From Asparagus officinalis (taxonomy: Eukaryota; Streptophyta; Magnoliopsida; Asparagales; Asparagaceae): DNA of 64,000 nucleotides. Positions within the stretch are counted from its first letter, which is position 1; each line of letters opens with the position of its first letter. This document shows positions 44,330 to 55,301 of this stretch, piece by piece. Made by a program: the position numbers and the translations under genes. The stretch is taken from positions 57,217,221 through 57,281,220 of the forward strand of contig NC_033803.1 in NCBI RefSeq assembly GCF_001876935.1. Reading direction: 5' to 3'. The notes under the pieces are model-generated. The model saw only the letters and a list, made by a program, of their open reading frames with translations, made no database searches and was not told where the DNA came from.

Positions 44330-47200
44330 AAATCGTACATATGGATTTAGTGAGAATTCTATCCAACGTCGGCTACTTTCGGAACCTTATTCAAAATCGT
44401 ATTTCTGCTATATTATTGGAGGATCAACATCCCTTCGAGATACTCCATTCTACGGTTACTTAGATGTTCCAGATGTTCCAATGCAACCACCTCTAGTTGA
44501 TTGTTTGTTGGAAGTATTTAATGTTGAAAAAAGTAGTTTTAAAATTGGAGGAAAATGGATCTCCTTTGGGGTTGAAGATGTTGGTAGAATTACGGATCTT
44601 CCGATGGGAGGATCTATTATAGATACGAAGTTTCATAGAAGTGACCGCTATACAATATACAAGCTTATGCTTTCATATAGGTCTAAGGCTGAAATTGAAG
44701 AGGATACAAAGCGTAGCACTAGAAGAGGAAAGAAGAAAAGTGATGAGGGTAAGAAGAAGATTATGTGTGCTAGAAGGGATAGGATGAGTGAACTTATCGA
44801 GGAGATGGCCGAGCGTAGATATCCTCTTTTGTCACAAATGCTCGTGGCTTTCATTATAGGCTTTATATTATCTCTCAAGCTAGTATGAGTTGTCCCTTGT
44901 TTGCATTTAAATATGCTGAGAGATTGAAAACTCTTAAGATTATAATTAGGCTGAATTAGTATATAATATGTTGCATACTAAGATGAATAAGGCTAAAAAA
45001 CCATCATGAAGAGGTTTGAGGGAAATCGATCTAGAGGTAGTCATAAAGGGGGTTTTGCATCGGTTTTGATGGTAAGTTAACCTTTTATATATTTATGTCA
45101 TTCTCCATTGCATATTTTTATGTCATTTAGTCATGATTATTGTTGAGCTAAAATTTTTATCTTTTTCACAGATTTGATTTTATGAGCTTGTGGGAAAGTT
45201 AAGCCTTTGCGTAGGAGGTGAATCCCTACCACTCATCATAATCTTCTACAAGTGTCTGAGGTCTTTACAGAGGAATGCAATGCAAGTTTTAGTTAGAGAC
45301 CCGGATAATTTTAGGAAGCATAATAATGACTCGATAGCTCTAAAATTTGAAAAGAGGATTGCTGAAGCTACCACTGCCACTAAATCTTCCCCTACAAAAT
45401 TCAAGAGAAAGGTATATATATTTTTATTTCATGTTAGTTAATAGCTTCATGCTTTTATAAAATAATTTTTATTTGATGTTCATTCCTGAATTGAACTTTA
45501 CTTGGGTTATTTACATGTAGGTAATTACTGAAGCTGATTTGGATCAGCTCATACATGAAAAAAGAGTGGAATTAGATATTCTCTTGAAGATGAAGAGGGA
45601 TATATTTGGTGAAAAGCAACAGGATGTTGATAGTGATGGAGGAGATGAAGATAACGGGAATAATGGGGGTGATAGTGATGAAGATGAGGAGGATGATGAG
45701 AATGAGGAAGATGAGGAGGGGGATGATGAGGGGAATGAGGAGGGGGTGGTGGAGATATGGATGAGGATGTTGGTAGAGATGCGGAGGTTGGTGGAGATGC
45801 GAAGGATGGGGGTGATGAAGATGTTAATACATTGAATGTAGATAAAAATGATTGTGGAGATGGTGCTAATGACAAAGTGGGCATGAATTCAATGGAAGTG
45901 GATGACGATGCCTTTGTTCTTAGCCCGCGTGATATTGTGTTGATTGAAGGCATGCGTAAAACCCCTTCTATCAAAAGAACAGCTCTATCAAGATCTCGGC
46001 TTGCTAGCCCATATATGGGTTTGCCCTTTGTCCCACTTGTTAATCGAAAAGGAGTATCAAACTATCTAGGAATGAAGGAAGTAATGGATGACGAGAGAGA
46101 ACTACTTGATAGTTTTTGGAAGGAAAAAAAATATGACCACGTAAGTGTCTTCTCAACGATCTATTTTTTAACTTTTATAGTGTTTTCATTAACACATGTA
46201 ATAAGTTTTTTCATATATAGTGAGACGTTAGTGTGGTCATCTAGTGATGCTTTATTAACACGCAAGGATGCATTGGAATTACTTAAAGGAGAGGTAATTA
46301 GATGCGACGTAAGTACACATTCTTTTCATGCTTCACACAATGCACGTGTAGTATATTATGTACATTTCAGCTTATAGCCTCCTATGTTGTGCTTCTAAAT
46401 ATGTTGATGGAGATGCGTCCAACATATGCAAAAGACATACACATCTGTAGTCCATGGGTAATTATAAGTAGAAATCCGATTCGAGATTATAATTATTATT
46501 CATATATTATATTGAATACTAATTCTTAACTTTCTTTGTTTTTTATAGAGACGCATCAACGGAAATAGTCCGTCAAGTGTAGAACGCATGTTTAAACCAA
46601 TAACAACTACACGTTTCCTAAATATTGATAAGATTATTTTCCCACTTCTAACTTCATCTTATTGGCATATGTTGGTATTATCTGTAAATGATCAAAAGTT
46701 TTATCATTACTCTTCTCTCCGCGGATACATGTCTGATGCTGTTGATTTTAGAGTGAAGCTTATTTCTACCATTTCCGATGATTGGAATTTGGATATTACA
46801 TCTTGTCATGAGATAGAAAGTGTTGATGTACCTCAACAACGTGGGTTAGTGTATTCGACTTATTCACATGTTATTGTTTTGTGTATGTGATGAGACATAG
46901 AAACTATATATTGTGGGCTAAAAGTGTCCTATTGATATTGTAAACATGTGAACTTGCAGTAGCTTGGATTGCGGGGTGTTCTTGATGTCATACATGTTCA
47001 GCCTCATTTCCGGTCAACCAATTTTAATTGATCAAAAGAATTGTGCAAGACATAGAGTTCGTCTCGTTGCTCTATTTCTATCTAAATGTATATTCTCCAT
47101 AAGTGTAATGATCAGTGGTTTTTTAAGAAATGCTGCTAACTTGTATATTCAGTCTACTATTCCTTTGATCTGCGTATCTTTTGATTTCAGGATATAAATG
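44330..47200 (+). pseudogene. Ulp1-type (C48) cysteine protease gene of the MULE
   Basis: The N-terminal part (44330-44880) reads PFYGYLDVPDVPM, LEVFNVEKSSFKIGGKWISF and VGRITDLPMGG, the helical domain usual before plant transposon Ulp1 domains. A middle exon with an acidic D/E/G run (45518-46140) has a frameshift near 45740. The catalytic region spans exons near 46221-46310, 46369-46459, 46548-46844 and from 46960. Marks are LVWSSSDALLTRKD, YWHMLVLSV (His at 46666), VPQQRG (Gln) and SLDCGVFLMSYM (Cys at 46970). Intron 46845-46959 joins them in frame. The residue in the position of the catalytic Asp (Y-D-S-L in Ulp1) is Ser (HYSSL). Family role: cleavage of SUMO-like conjugates; the role in transposition is unknown. 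Confidence 0.82.
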
Positions 47201-47564
47201 TGATCATCAAGCTAATTTCACCATATGCTAGTTGCCATCTGAGATATGCAAATTTTGTGTGATGTGTAAATATATGTTTCGAGTATGTAAATAGATAATC
47301 TGAAAGTCTTTTGAGTGCTATTTTGTGTGTATAAATATATGTTTGGAGTTTGATTTTGTAAAGTATTGTTCTTAGTTTTTTAGATTGAAAGTAGATAATG
47401 AAAGTTATGTTCTCAATAGTGTTATATGCTTGTGATACGCTCTTGGTGCTATTATGTGCTGGTTGATGATTCTTGAATATTTTAATTCCAAGGTTTGTAA
47501 GCTTGAAACTCAAAGATTTGTAAGCTAATTTTGAGGTAATCAAGTAGCTGCCAGTGAATTGATA

Positions 47565-47750
47565 AGTATAGCATGATAGAATAAAAGTATAGCATGGTAT
47601 CCTGTAAGTATAGCATGATAGAATAAAAGTATAGCATGATATATTGTAAGTATAGCATGATACATTGTAAGTATAGCATGATATCCTGTAAGTATAGCAT
47701 GTCTTACATCCAAAAATATGTCTTACATCCAAAAGTATAACATGTTTGCA
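47565..47750 (+). repeat. Short tandem array of GTAAGTATAGCATGATA type, forward
   Basis: About eight copies of AGTATAGCATGATA or variants, spaced 18-23 bases apart. The array lies just beyond the 3' end of the mudrA-like gene and is oriented opposite to the array at 50295-50600. Confidence 0.85.
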
Positions 47751-47763
47751 ATATTTTGGTTAT

Positions 47764-50216
47764 CTAGTCTGCAATAGGTTGTTTACATGTTCTATGGTTA
47801 TGACTATATTGTTGACATTTACTACATTTTAACTCTTTATGGGGATTCAATTCTGAAGGAATGTGCTTTGTCCTTTGTCTTCCACGAAGAACTGATGTTG
47901 TCGGCGGCCGAATCACCATATTTTCATCATCTATATATGACTTGTCATCGTCAGGAATTGGGTATATAGGAAAGGAGTAGCATTTGCGGTATGTCTCCAC
48001 ACTAAAGCAGTGAGAAATATAGGAGTAAAGGATGTCGTTATTTTTTCGAATTACCATCGCCGCATGTTTGCAAGGTAGCCTGACAACTTGCCATTCATGA
48101 CAAGTGCATGTGTGGTCATTTAAATCTACTTCAACGGTAGGGAAATCGTACACTTCGAACCTTCCTATAGTAGAAGGAGTTGCAGAAAGACAACGTGACT
48201 GCTCATTGATATGAATAATGTGCTCTTCCATAGTAGGCACAAAATGCCGTGGTCTACTTGTGGGATGTCTCCCGCCTTTCAAAACTCATCCTCATTATTT
48301 TTTACGAATATTATCAATTATTTGAGTAATTGGCAAATAACGAGCTTCTTTGATCCAAGAATTAAATGACTCCGCTAGGTTTGATGTTAACCAGCCATAT
48401 CTACATGCATGTCATGTCAATAAATAGTAAGTATAGAGGTACATATATCTAATTGATTTGCATTTAAAATTTTGCATAAATTTAAAATTTAACCTCTTTT
48501 TCAGGAAAATAGCAATCAGCCCAATTTTCTGGACTCATCCTCAACATTTTGTTATGGACGATCTCTGATTTATTTTATATCTCGTTGCATTCATTGTTGT
48601 AGGAACGACAAGTGTATGCATAAGCAGCTCTCTTCATAATTTGCACACATTCACCTCGTAAATGTGATATAATACCTTTTTCGATAAGTTATTCTTAAAA
48701 TTAGTCAAAAGATGACGAATACAATAAGAGTGATGTGACCACAAAAAGCATTTTTTACGGAATTCTGAAGTATTTTGTCCCTATCAGAGATTAATACCAG
48801 TTCATCATCTGGAGTATATGGATCTTCATCATTGAAGAGAATGTCTCGAATGCATTCTAAAAATCATTCCCAATTACTCTCATTCTCCGTCCCGTATATG
48901 CAAATTGTTACGGGAAACATTCATCCATCTCTATTTAGAGCAGTTACGGTAAGTGAGGTTTCTTTATACCTATAAAAGAGAGAAACAATCATGTAACAAA
49001 GTATAATATTTTACTATGAAGAATGTTACATTAACACAAGTTTTGATTAGATTGACTTCTACCATACCTATCGAAAAAATATGTATCATCCAAGAATAAC
49101 ATTGGCCTACATCCCTCCATAAACCCCTTCCAACAAGCATAACAAGACACAAATACTCTTGTAAATCTTTCATCTTCATGCTCTAAGCGAATAATTGATC
49201 CCAAATTAGTTTTCATAACTTTATCCTTATACCATCAGAGTTGGTCATATGAATATTTAGTATCACCATACAATTCATGTTGAGCTAGCTCTTTTCCCCA
49301 CCAAATTCTATGTTAAGGGATGTCCAAACCAAATTCAATTTTAAGCTTCTTCTGGAAATCAATTGGGCGATAAGTGGGTTGTTCTTTCAAGATGAATTTG
49401 AGATGATTAGCATTCCACTTACAAGATGCCCGTCTATATCCTTTCTTTCCTATGCCTCCTCCCAAACAACTATGAGAACTACAATTTTTTTTAACATAGA
49501 ATCCATCACTATCTCTACGACGGGTACAATGAACCATCCATTCACAGTTTGCGGCCTTGTATTTTGCTGTCACTCTTTTGCGTTCATTTTTTACAAAATT
49601 AAAGTTAAATCCTCGTGCAATAGAGTAATAACTTAAACTCCGCCGATAATGCTTAACATCATCAAATTCTTGACCAACACTTCTAATAGCATTGTGCTAT
49701 GCAAGAGGAATCATACTAGAGCTCCCAACTTCTCAAGACATATTTTGTGAAGACGAATGATTTTGTGAATAAGAAACATGTTCGTCACTAGAGGGGATGT
49801 ACAGATTATTGCATAGAAAATTGTACAAGAGTTAAAGAAAGTGAGAACTTTTGAATTGATGGTAAAAGTATGAAACTATATTAAAAGTGTAAATTACCTT
49901 ATATGGACAGTATTAGCTTGTCGCATAAATAATATCTCTCGATTCATCTCAGCGTTCATGACAACAATATTCTCCTTGCAACTTCGATGTATGTTGAACA
50001 TTATCTAGACATCATCATCATCACATACACACACACACACACACAAATTTCTTGTGTGTGGGGTACTTTGTAAGTCAACTGTATTGTGCTTACACTACAA
50101 GCAATTAGGTTTTGCACTGCAACCACCAAATCTTTGTAACTCCCGTTGACATTTAATTTTAAAAAGTGATCATTTCCTCTAAAATACGTCAATGCACAAT
50201 ACAATTCTTCATCCAT
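47764..50216 (-). pseudogene. mudrA-type transposase of the large MULE, frame-broken
   Basis: Read on the minus strand. 50216-50001 is an N-terminal piece. 49573-49313 holds the MuDR-type DNA-binding zinc region (AANCEWMVHC ... SSHSC). 49216-49031 has CYACWKGFMEGCRPMLFLDD, then TYFFDRYGR, the beginning of the MULE DDE domain. About 48830-48560 has VLISDRDK and a degraded HL..N part. 48282-47764 has the SWIM zinc finger HTCTCHEWQVVRLPCKHAA followed by CSKCQQYSHNHRTC, a CCHC knuckle. Several frameshifts and stops lie between these pieces, so no transposase can be made. Orientation is opposite to the Ulp1 gene. Confidence 0.85.
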
Positions 50217-50294
50217 CTGTGTTTGTCACAAAAAATAAACAAATTTAAGAAAAATTTCATCAAAGATAGACAACTAAAATCAAGACAACTAAAA

Positions 50295-50600
50295 TAATGC
50301 TACAGGATACCATGCTATACTTACAGTGTATCATGCTACACTTACAAGATATCATGCTATACTTATAGTATATCATGCTACACTTACAGAATATCATGCT
50401 ATACTTACAGCGTATCATGCTACACTTACAGGATATCATGTTTTACTTACAGCGTATCATGCTATACTTACAGTGCATCATGCTATACTTAGAGGATATC
50501 ATGCTATACTTATAGTGCATCATACTATACTTACATGATATCATGCTATACTTACAAGTCTTGTATTTCATGTTATACTTACAGGTTATCATTCTATACT
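50295..50600 (-). repeat. Short tandem array of GTAAGTATAGCATGATA type, reverse
   Basis: About fourteen copies of TATCATGCTATACTTAC or variants, the complement of the motif at 47565-47750. It lies just upstream of the mudrA-like gene's start. A (CA) run stands at 50028-50045 nearby. Confidence 0.85.
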
Positions 50601-51060
50601 AAAATAAAATTTAACTAAAATTTTATCAAATATAACAAATTTAACTAATTTTTATGAATTCATGAATAATAATGATTAATTAGTGTGAAATAATCACGTG
50701 AAATAACTAATGTGAAATTAATGAGTGGTTAATTACAAAACCTCATTTAACTAATATTTTATCAAAAGTAACAAATTTTACTAATTTTTATGAATTCATG
50801 AATAACAATGTCAAATAGTTATCATGAATAAAATGAGAAATTAATGCTATAAACTTGATAGTTGAGTAAATTACAAAATTTTACCTTCAATTGCTAAGAA
50901 AGTGACGAATAAACACCAAAATCACACCCTACACATTAATGATGGATTGATAAGTGGGTGAGGATTAAATGATGAGTTTATAAGAGGGTAGTTAATTCAG
51001 AAATGGAGTGAGAGGAGAGCTCACTCGCGCGGGAGAGGAGGGAAACAGGGGAACCCCCGT

Positions 51061-51084
51061 TTCTCTCTCTCTCTCTCTCTCTAT
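51061..51084. repeat. (TC)n microsatellite
   Basis: About eleven TC units inside the right end of the MULE, followed by a T-rich tract. Confidence 0.9.
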
Positions 51085-51198
51085 CTTCATTTTTTTTTTA
51101 TTTTTTAACTTTTTAAAGGGGCCCACTTACATGAGATAAAATCTGAAAAGGTTATAATTAGAATTTAAGAAAAAACTTGGGGGGTCCACATATGAAAG

Positions 51199-51325
51199 TA
51201 TTGTATTTTGTAAACTGGGTCTAAAGACAAATACAAAAAGAGAATTGGGTTTAAAGGTACAAGTAATAATGATTGGGTTTATAGGTAAAATTGAGTAAAT
51301 AAATGGGCCTAGAAATAAAAACCCC
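51199..51325. repeat. Right terminal inverted repeat of the large MULE
   Basis: Complement of 41777-41903 with scattered substitutions; ends AAATAAAAACCCC at 51325, directly before the 9-bp duplication. Confidence 0.88.
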
Positions 51326-51516
51326 TTAATTTAAAACAATTTATAAGATTTGGCTCACCTATAGCAATTTCAATGATTTGGGGGACCAAATACAAAGAAA
51401 TTAAAGATGTGAGGGAGTACTACTGAAAAACCTCTATAAATTTGGACTTCATATGACTGCCGGGTAAGGTCCAAAGTCCCGTGGGCTTCCACCTTCGGAC
51501 CTCAAACATAACTTAA

Positions 51517-51736
51517 GGGTGTGTTTGGATTTCAATGGGGTTAAGGGAAGTTAAGGGAAACTAGGTGAGAGAAGGAAAGGGAAGGGAGTTCCCTTCCCCT
51601 TGGTTACACCCTAATTTGGGATAATAAATTTTATACTATTAAGGGGTAAACCAAGGGGAACTAATTAGGTGAATAAGTTCACCTCATGGTTCCCTAACTT
51701 CCATTCTCCTTTCTTTCCCTCAATCCAAACAAGTCC
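51517..51736. mobile_element. Tourist-like (PIF/Harbinger) MITE, 220 bp
   Basis: The ends GGGTGTGTTTGGATTTCA and, complemented, GGACTTGTTTGGATTGAG pair. TAA stands on both sides (51514-51516 and 51737-51739), the 3-bp duplication expected for this group. No coding capacity. Confidence 0.85.
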
Positions 51737-52032
51737 TAAGCGTCGAGAAACAAATCCAATCAAAACTCTCGTCTTCGTTCCGAACATGATCATCCCTAAT
51801 TCGATTCGAAAACACTCAATTTCAAGCCCCAAGCCCATCGAATAGGTAAGACTAGGATTTCAGTTGATCAATCATGTTGTACTCTTTAGAAAACTTAAAA
51901 GTTTTGAGCTTTTTATGCCAATTACTTCAATATTAATGGAAGCTTTTTCTGATTTTTTTTGCGACTTACTTTTGAAGCTTGGGTAGGGTTTTACCACGAG
52001 ACCTAGCGAAAAAGGGTTTTGAAGCTTGAGAA

Positions 52033-52088
52033 GATGGAAGGAAAATTGAAGCCGAAAGTGCTCGCGCACAAAAGACCAAAGTCACAGG
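52033..52088 (+). CDS. Orphan first exon (18 codons plus donor)
   Basis: ATG at 52033 opens MEGKLKPKVLAHKRPKSQ and runs exactly to CAG|GTACGTG, a strong donor. The upstream 250 bp lack stops in no frame of note and are C/T-rich like a 5' leader. No further exon on the plus strand was found before the minus-strand extensin gene, and a Helitron begins 40 bp after the donor. It may be a truncated gene or chance. I do not recognise the peptide. Confidence 0.25.
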
Positions 52089-52127
52089 TACGTGTTCTCT
52101 TTTTTACTTCTTTTGTGATTATGTTTA

Positions 52128-52757
52128 CTAGCATGTTGGCACGTGCATAATGGACAGGATCAAGATAATAAAAATCTGTTTACAGGTATGTATAACTTTC
52201 ATGCATGGAAATAATTATTATTGCCTCTTTCACTTTGATGCGAGAAATGGAAGCGAGCTTAAAATTCATATAATAGTTTCTCAGTTGTAACACGAGGGTA
52301 TATTTATTTTAGATTGAAGCAACAAAAATTATTACACATAAGAAATTTCACCCAATTTTTATAAATTTATCAGCATAATTATGAAAGGTATATAATTTTT
52401 TAGTTCTTAAAACATATTTTTAATTGAATATTATATAATGTTAAATAAGTCTCTTTATCTAAAATATATCACTACTTAGCTTACATAGCGTTGCATTATT
52501 GTTATTTTTTTCAATAATATGATTTAAAAGGGTTATGCATGAAATTTTTAATTTGAAAAGGAGATGGAATAATGCAAAAATTGGAACCTCAGGAGAGAGA
52601 AGAGAGAGATGGAACTCACATCATTAAATTATGTTGTCAAATGACCAAATTACCTTTTTTTTCTTCTAAAATGACCATTTATTCTTAAATTTAAGGAATA
52701 ATAATAAATTCCTTCACATTTGTCTCCCTGATAATATTTTTTATATAGTAGTATAGA
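52128..52757 (-). mobile_element. Non-autonomous Helitron, 630 bp
   Basis: On the minus strand the element starts TCTATACTACTATATAAAA after an A and ends GCACGTGCCAACATGCTAG before a T. A TC start, a CTAG end and insertion between A and T are Helitron rules; the start is close to common plant Helitrons. The hairpin before CTAG is short. No Rep/helicase is present. Confidence 0.65.
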
Positions 52758-53656
52758 TATATGCTTGTAGTATTCTAGTTACTACTGATTGCATAAATAA
52801 TATAAAGGGTCTTGCTTGTAAGCACCTATTATCCACATCTTTCTATATTTTATGTTATTATTCATATCTAACTCATTTATTATTTATATGGATTGTTTTG
52901 GAAATTGTTACGTATATATGTTTATTGAGTTGAGCTAGAATCCAGTAAAGTAGGTAAGGGGAGTTGTCCACCCAATTTTTTATCCATTCATTTTGCTTAT
53001 AGAATCCTATTGACATTAGATACACATTAAGACACACATCCCAAAGATAGTCTCACATTCCAATATAAATCTCAAAGTAAAATGAATGGATGAAAAAGTT
53101 AGGTGACAACTTCTCCTTTCCAATTAAGTGAATTCTAGCTCAACTCTATATCTTTTTAGCATTATTTTTTTAGTGCTTAATCAATGATAAAACATTCTTG
53201 ACATTTATTTGGTCACTTTTGATTTATGTGTCAGAGAGAAAGGGCAGATGAATCACACATGAATTGTGGATAACTAGTGGTAAAAAGGAAGAATTATGTA
53301 TATCAACTTGCTTCTCAAAGTCCTTTTCACTATATTACAATGAAGATTGAGGCTTTATAAATTCTTACCTCTAACGACTAATCCTTAAAACCTACTCATT
53401 CACACCGATTCAAAGATTCCATCTTTTTGGAGATAGTTTTTCGAGAGAATTATTGCAAAGTAGCAAAAAGGCATAAAAGAAGAACACAAAGAAGTATCCT
53501 GATTAGTGGAAAGTACCAAACATGTAAACAATCATATTAGATAGATAAAGAATAGATGGGGAAATACATACAATAAGTTTAAGAATGCACACTCGACGAT
53601 AAAAGGAAAAGGAAAGGAAATGATCGCCACCAGTTGCAACTTTTTTCTACAGCCAC
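52758..53656. other. AT-rich spacer
   Basis: No gene, repeat or site that I can support. Confidence 0.5.
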
Positions 53657-53883
53657 TTACATAGGTCCATGCGTAAGCTCTCTACTCGTTCGAGAACTAG
53701 TGAAAACTATACAAAGTAAGGTTGCAGCCACCATGAAGGCCCTTGGACTGGTTTGATCCTCTATTGCATCCTTAAGGTGCTTATTATTGACATTATTCCA
53801 GGAATTCCTCACGTTAAAATGAAAAGCTTGGCGCAAGAACCTCCCTCTTATCCAACCTTCCTTTATTTTGTCAACAATAGTGC
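53657..53883 (-). CDS. Candidate last exon of an unidentified gene with one membrane segment
   Basis: After an acceptor GTTCACAG|GC the frame reads TIVDKIKEGWIRGRFLRQAF, HFNVRNSWNNVNNKHLKDAI and SPRAFMVAATLLCIVFTSS, then stops at TAA 53659-53657. The last part could be a single membrane helix. It lies 30 bp beyond the end of the extensin frame on the same strand. No upstream exon was found. The family is not recognised; a relic exon is as likely as a working one. Confidence 0.3.
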
Positions 53884-53913
53884 CTGTGAACAGAAGTTCT
53901 TCATAACATAAAA

Positions 53914-55301
53914 TTACTTGTAAATATAGACTCTAATAGTGTCAAAGAAACAACACATGTCGTTAATGAAGAACTTACTTGATTGATGAGGAGGAGAGAC
54001 CCATGAAGGGTTTATGCTTAGTAGTGGAGAGGTGGTGGTGGGGAGGAGTAAATGTAGGTTAGAGGTGGGGATGGTGATGGAGGGGGAGGAGACTTGTAGA
54101 CATAGGGAGGACATGGCGATGGTGATGGAGGGGGAGGGGACTTGTAGAGGTAATGGTGGTGGTGGGGATGGTGATGGAGGAGGAGGGGACTTGTAGAGGT
54201 AAGGAGGAGGAGGCGATGGTGATGGAGGTGGAGGAGACTTGTAGACATAGGGTGGTGGTGGTGATGGTGATGGTGGTGGAGGAGACTTGTAGATATAGGG
54301 AGGAGGTGGCAATGGTGATGGAGGTGGAGGAGACTTGTAAACGTAGGGACGTGGTGGTGATGGTGATGGAGGTGGAGGGGACTTGTAAACGTAGGGAGGT
54401 GGTGGTGATGGTGGAGGTGGAGACTTGTAGACATAGGGAGGTGGTGGAGATGGTGAAGGTGGAGGTGGAGACTTGTACATATAGGGAGGAGGAGGAGACG
54501 TTATTGGTGGAGGTGGAGATTTGTATATGTAGGGAGGAGGAGGAGATTTCACTGGTGGAGGAGGAGACTTGTACATATAGGGAGGAGGAGGAGATTCCAT
54601 TGGTGGGGGTGGAGACTTGTACATGTAAGGAGGAGAAGGAGACATCACTGGTGGAGGAGGAGACTTGTACATGTAGGGAGGAGGAGGAGATTTCATTGGT
54701 GGGGGTGGAAACTTGTACATGTAAGGAGGAGAAGGAGACTTCATTGGTGGAGGAGGAGACTTGTACATGTAAGGAGGAGGAGGAGATTTCATGGGGGGAG
54801 GAGGAGACTTGTACATGTAGGGGGAAGGAGGAGATTTCAATGGCGGAGGAGGAGATTGTGAGGGAGGTGGGGGTGATTTGTAATAGTATCGAGAAGGTGG
54901 AGGCTTCATTAGAGGAGGAGGTGACTTATAGTAGTAATTTGGTGGAGGTGGAGAGTTGTAATAATAAGTTGGTGGATTGGGAGGTGATGGCTTGGAATGA
55001 TGGTGGTGATGTTTGTGGCACTCCATGTATGACTTCTTAGGAGCAAAGGCCATTGATTTAGACAAGAGCACAATCTCTTTGTGAGAATAAGAGAGTTTGA
55101 GGGGTTGGAATTTGTTGAGCTTGGTCTTCATGTTGCATTTTGATCCCTTAGGAGCAGCATGGAGCTCAACCGTGCATCCCTTAGCTCCATACTTCCAATA
55201 GGGATAGCCCTTGATTTCTACACTGTATTTTCCATGGATATTGGTCTCACCGAATCCGACATGCTTGTGTCCACCCTTGCATGTCACCTTCACAATAGCA
55301 T
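53914..55301 (-). CDS. Extensin gene, exon 2
   Basis: Acceptor CGGTCAG|AT. It completes the Ole e 1-type domain, then a PKKSYMECHKHHHHHSKPS linker and the second repeat block. Spacer residues differ from exon 1 (MKSPPPP, SPSPPPP). The frame shifts near 54152; downstream, a parallel frame holds PYVYKSPPPPSPSP and YIYSSPPPPLHY before a stop at 54018. Confidence 0.85.

Larger units (their letters stand above)
41777..51325. mobile_element. 9.5-kb Mutator-like element with Ulp1-type protease and mudrA-type transposase genes
   Basis: TTAATTTAA flanks both ends (41768-41776 and 51326-51334), a perfect 9-bp duplication. Terminal inverted repeats 41777-41903 and 51199-51325 match at most positions, starting GGGGTTTTTATTTCTAG and including CCCAATTCTCTTTTTGTATT. 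Inside are a Ulp1-like gene on the plus strand (44330-47200) and a mudrA-like transposase on the minus strand (47764-50216), facing each other tail to tail. MULEs with a second Ulp1/C48 gene (the Kaonashi-type group) are known from plants. Both genes are broken here. A palindromic element and an N gap occupy 42601-43847. Confidence 0.9.

Noticed and set aside
47187..47732. 181-residue Cys/Tyr-rich minus-strand frame
   Set aside because: It is the translation of the AGTATAGCATGATA array and AT-rich spacer.
50295..50600. Regular short repeats that could be taken for a CRISPR array
   Set aside because: There are no unique spacers of constant length, the units degrade gradually, no cas genes exist, and the genome is a plant's.
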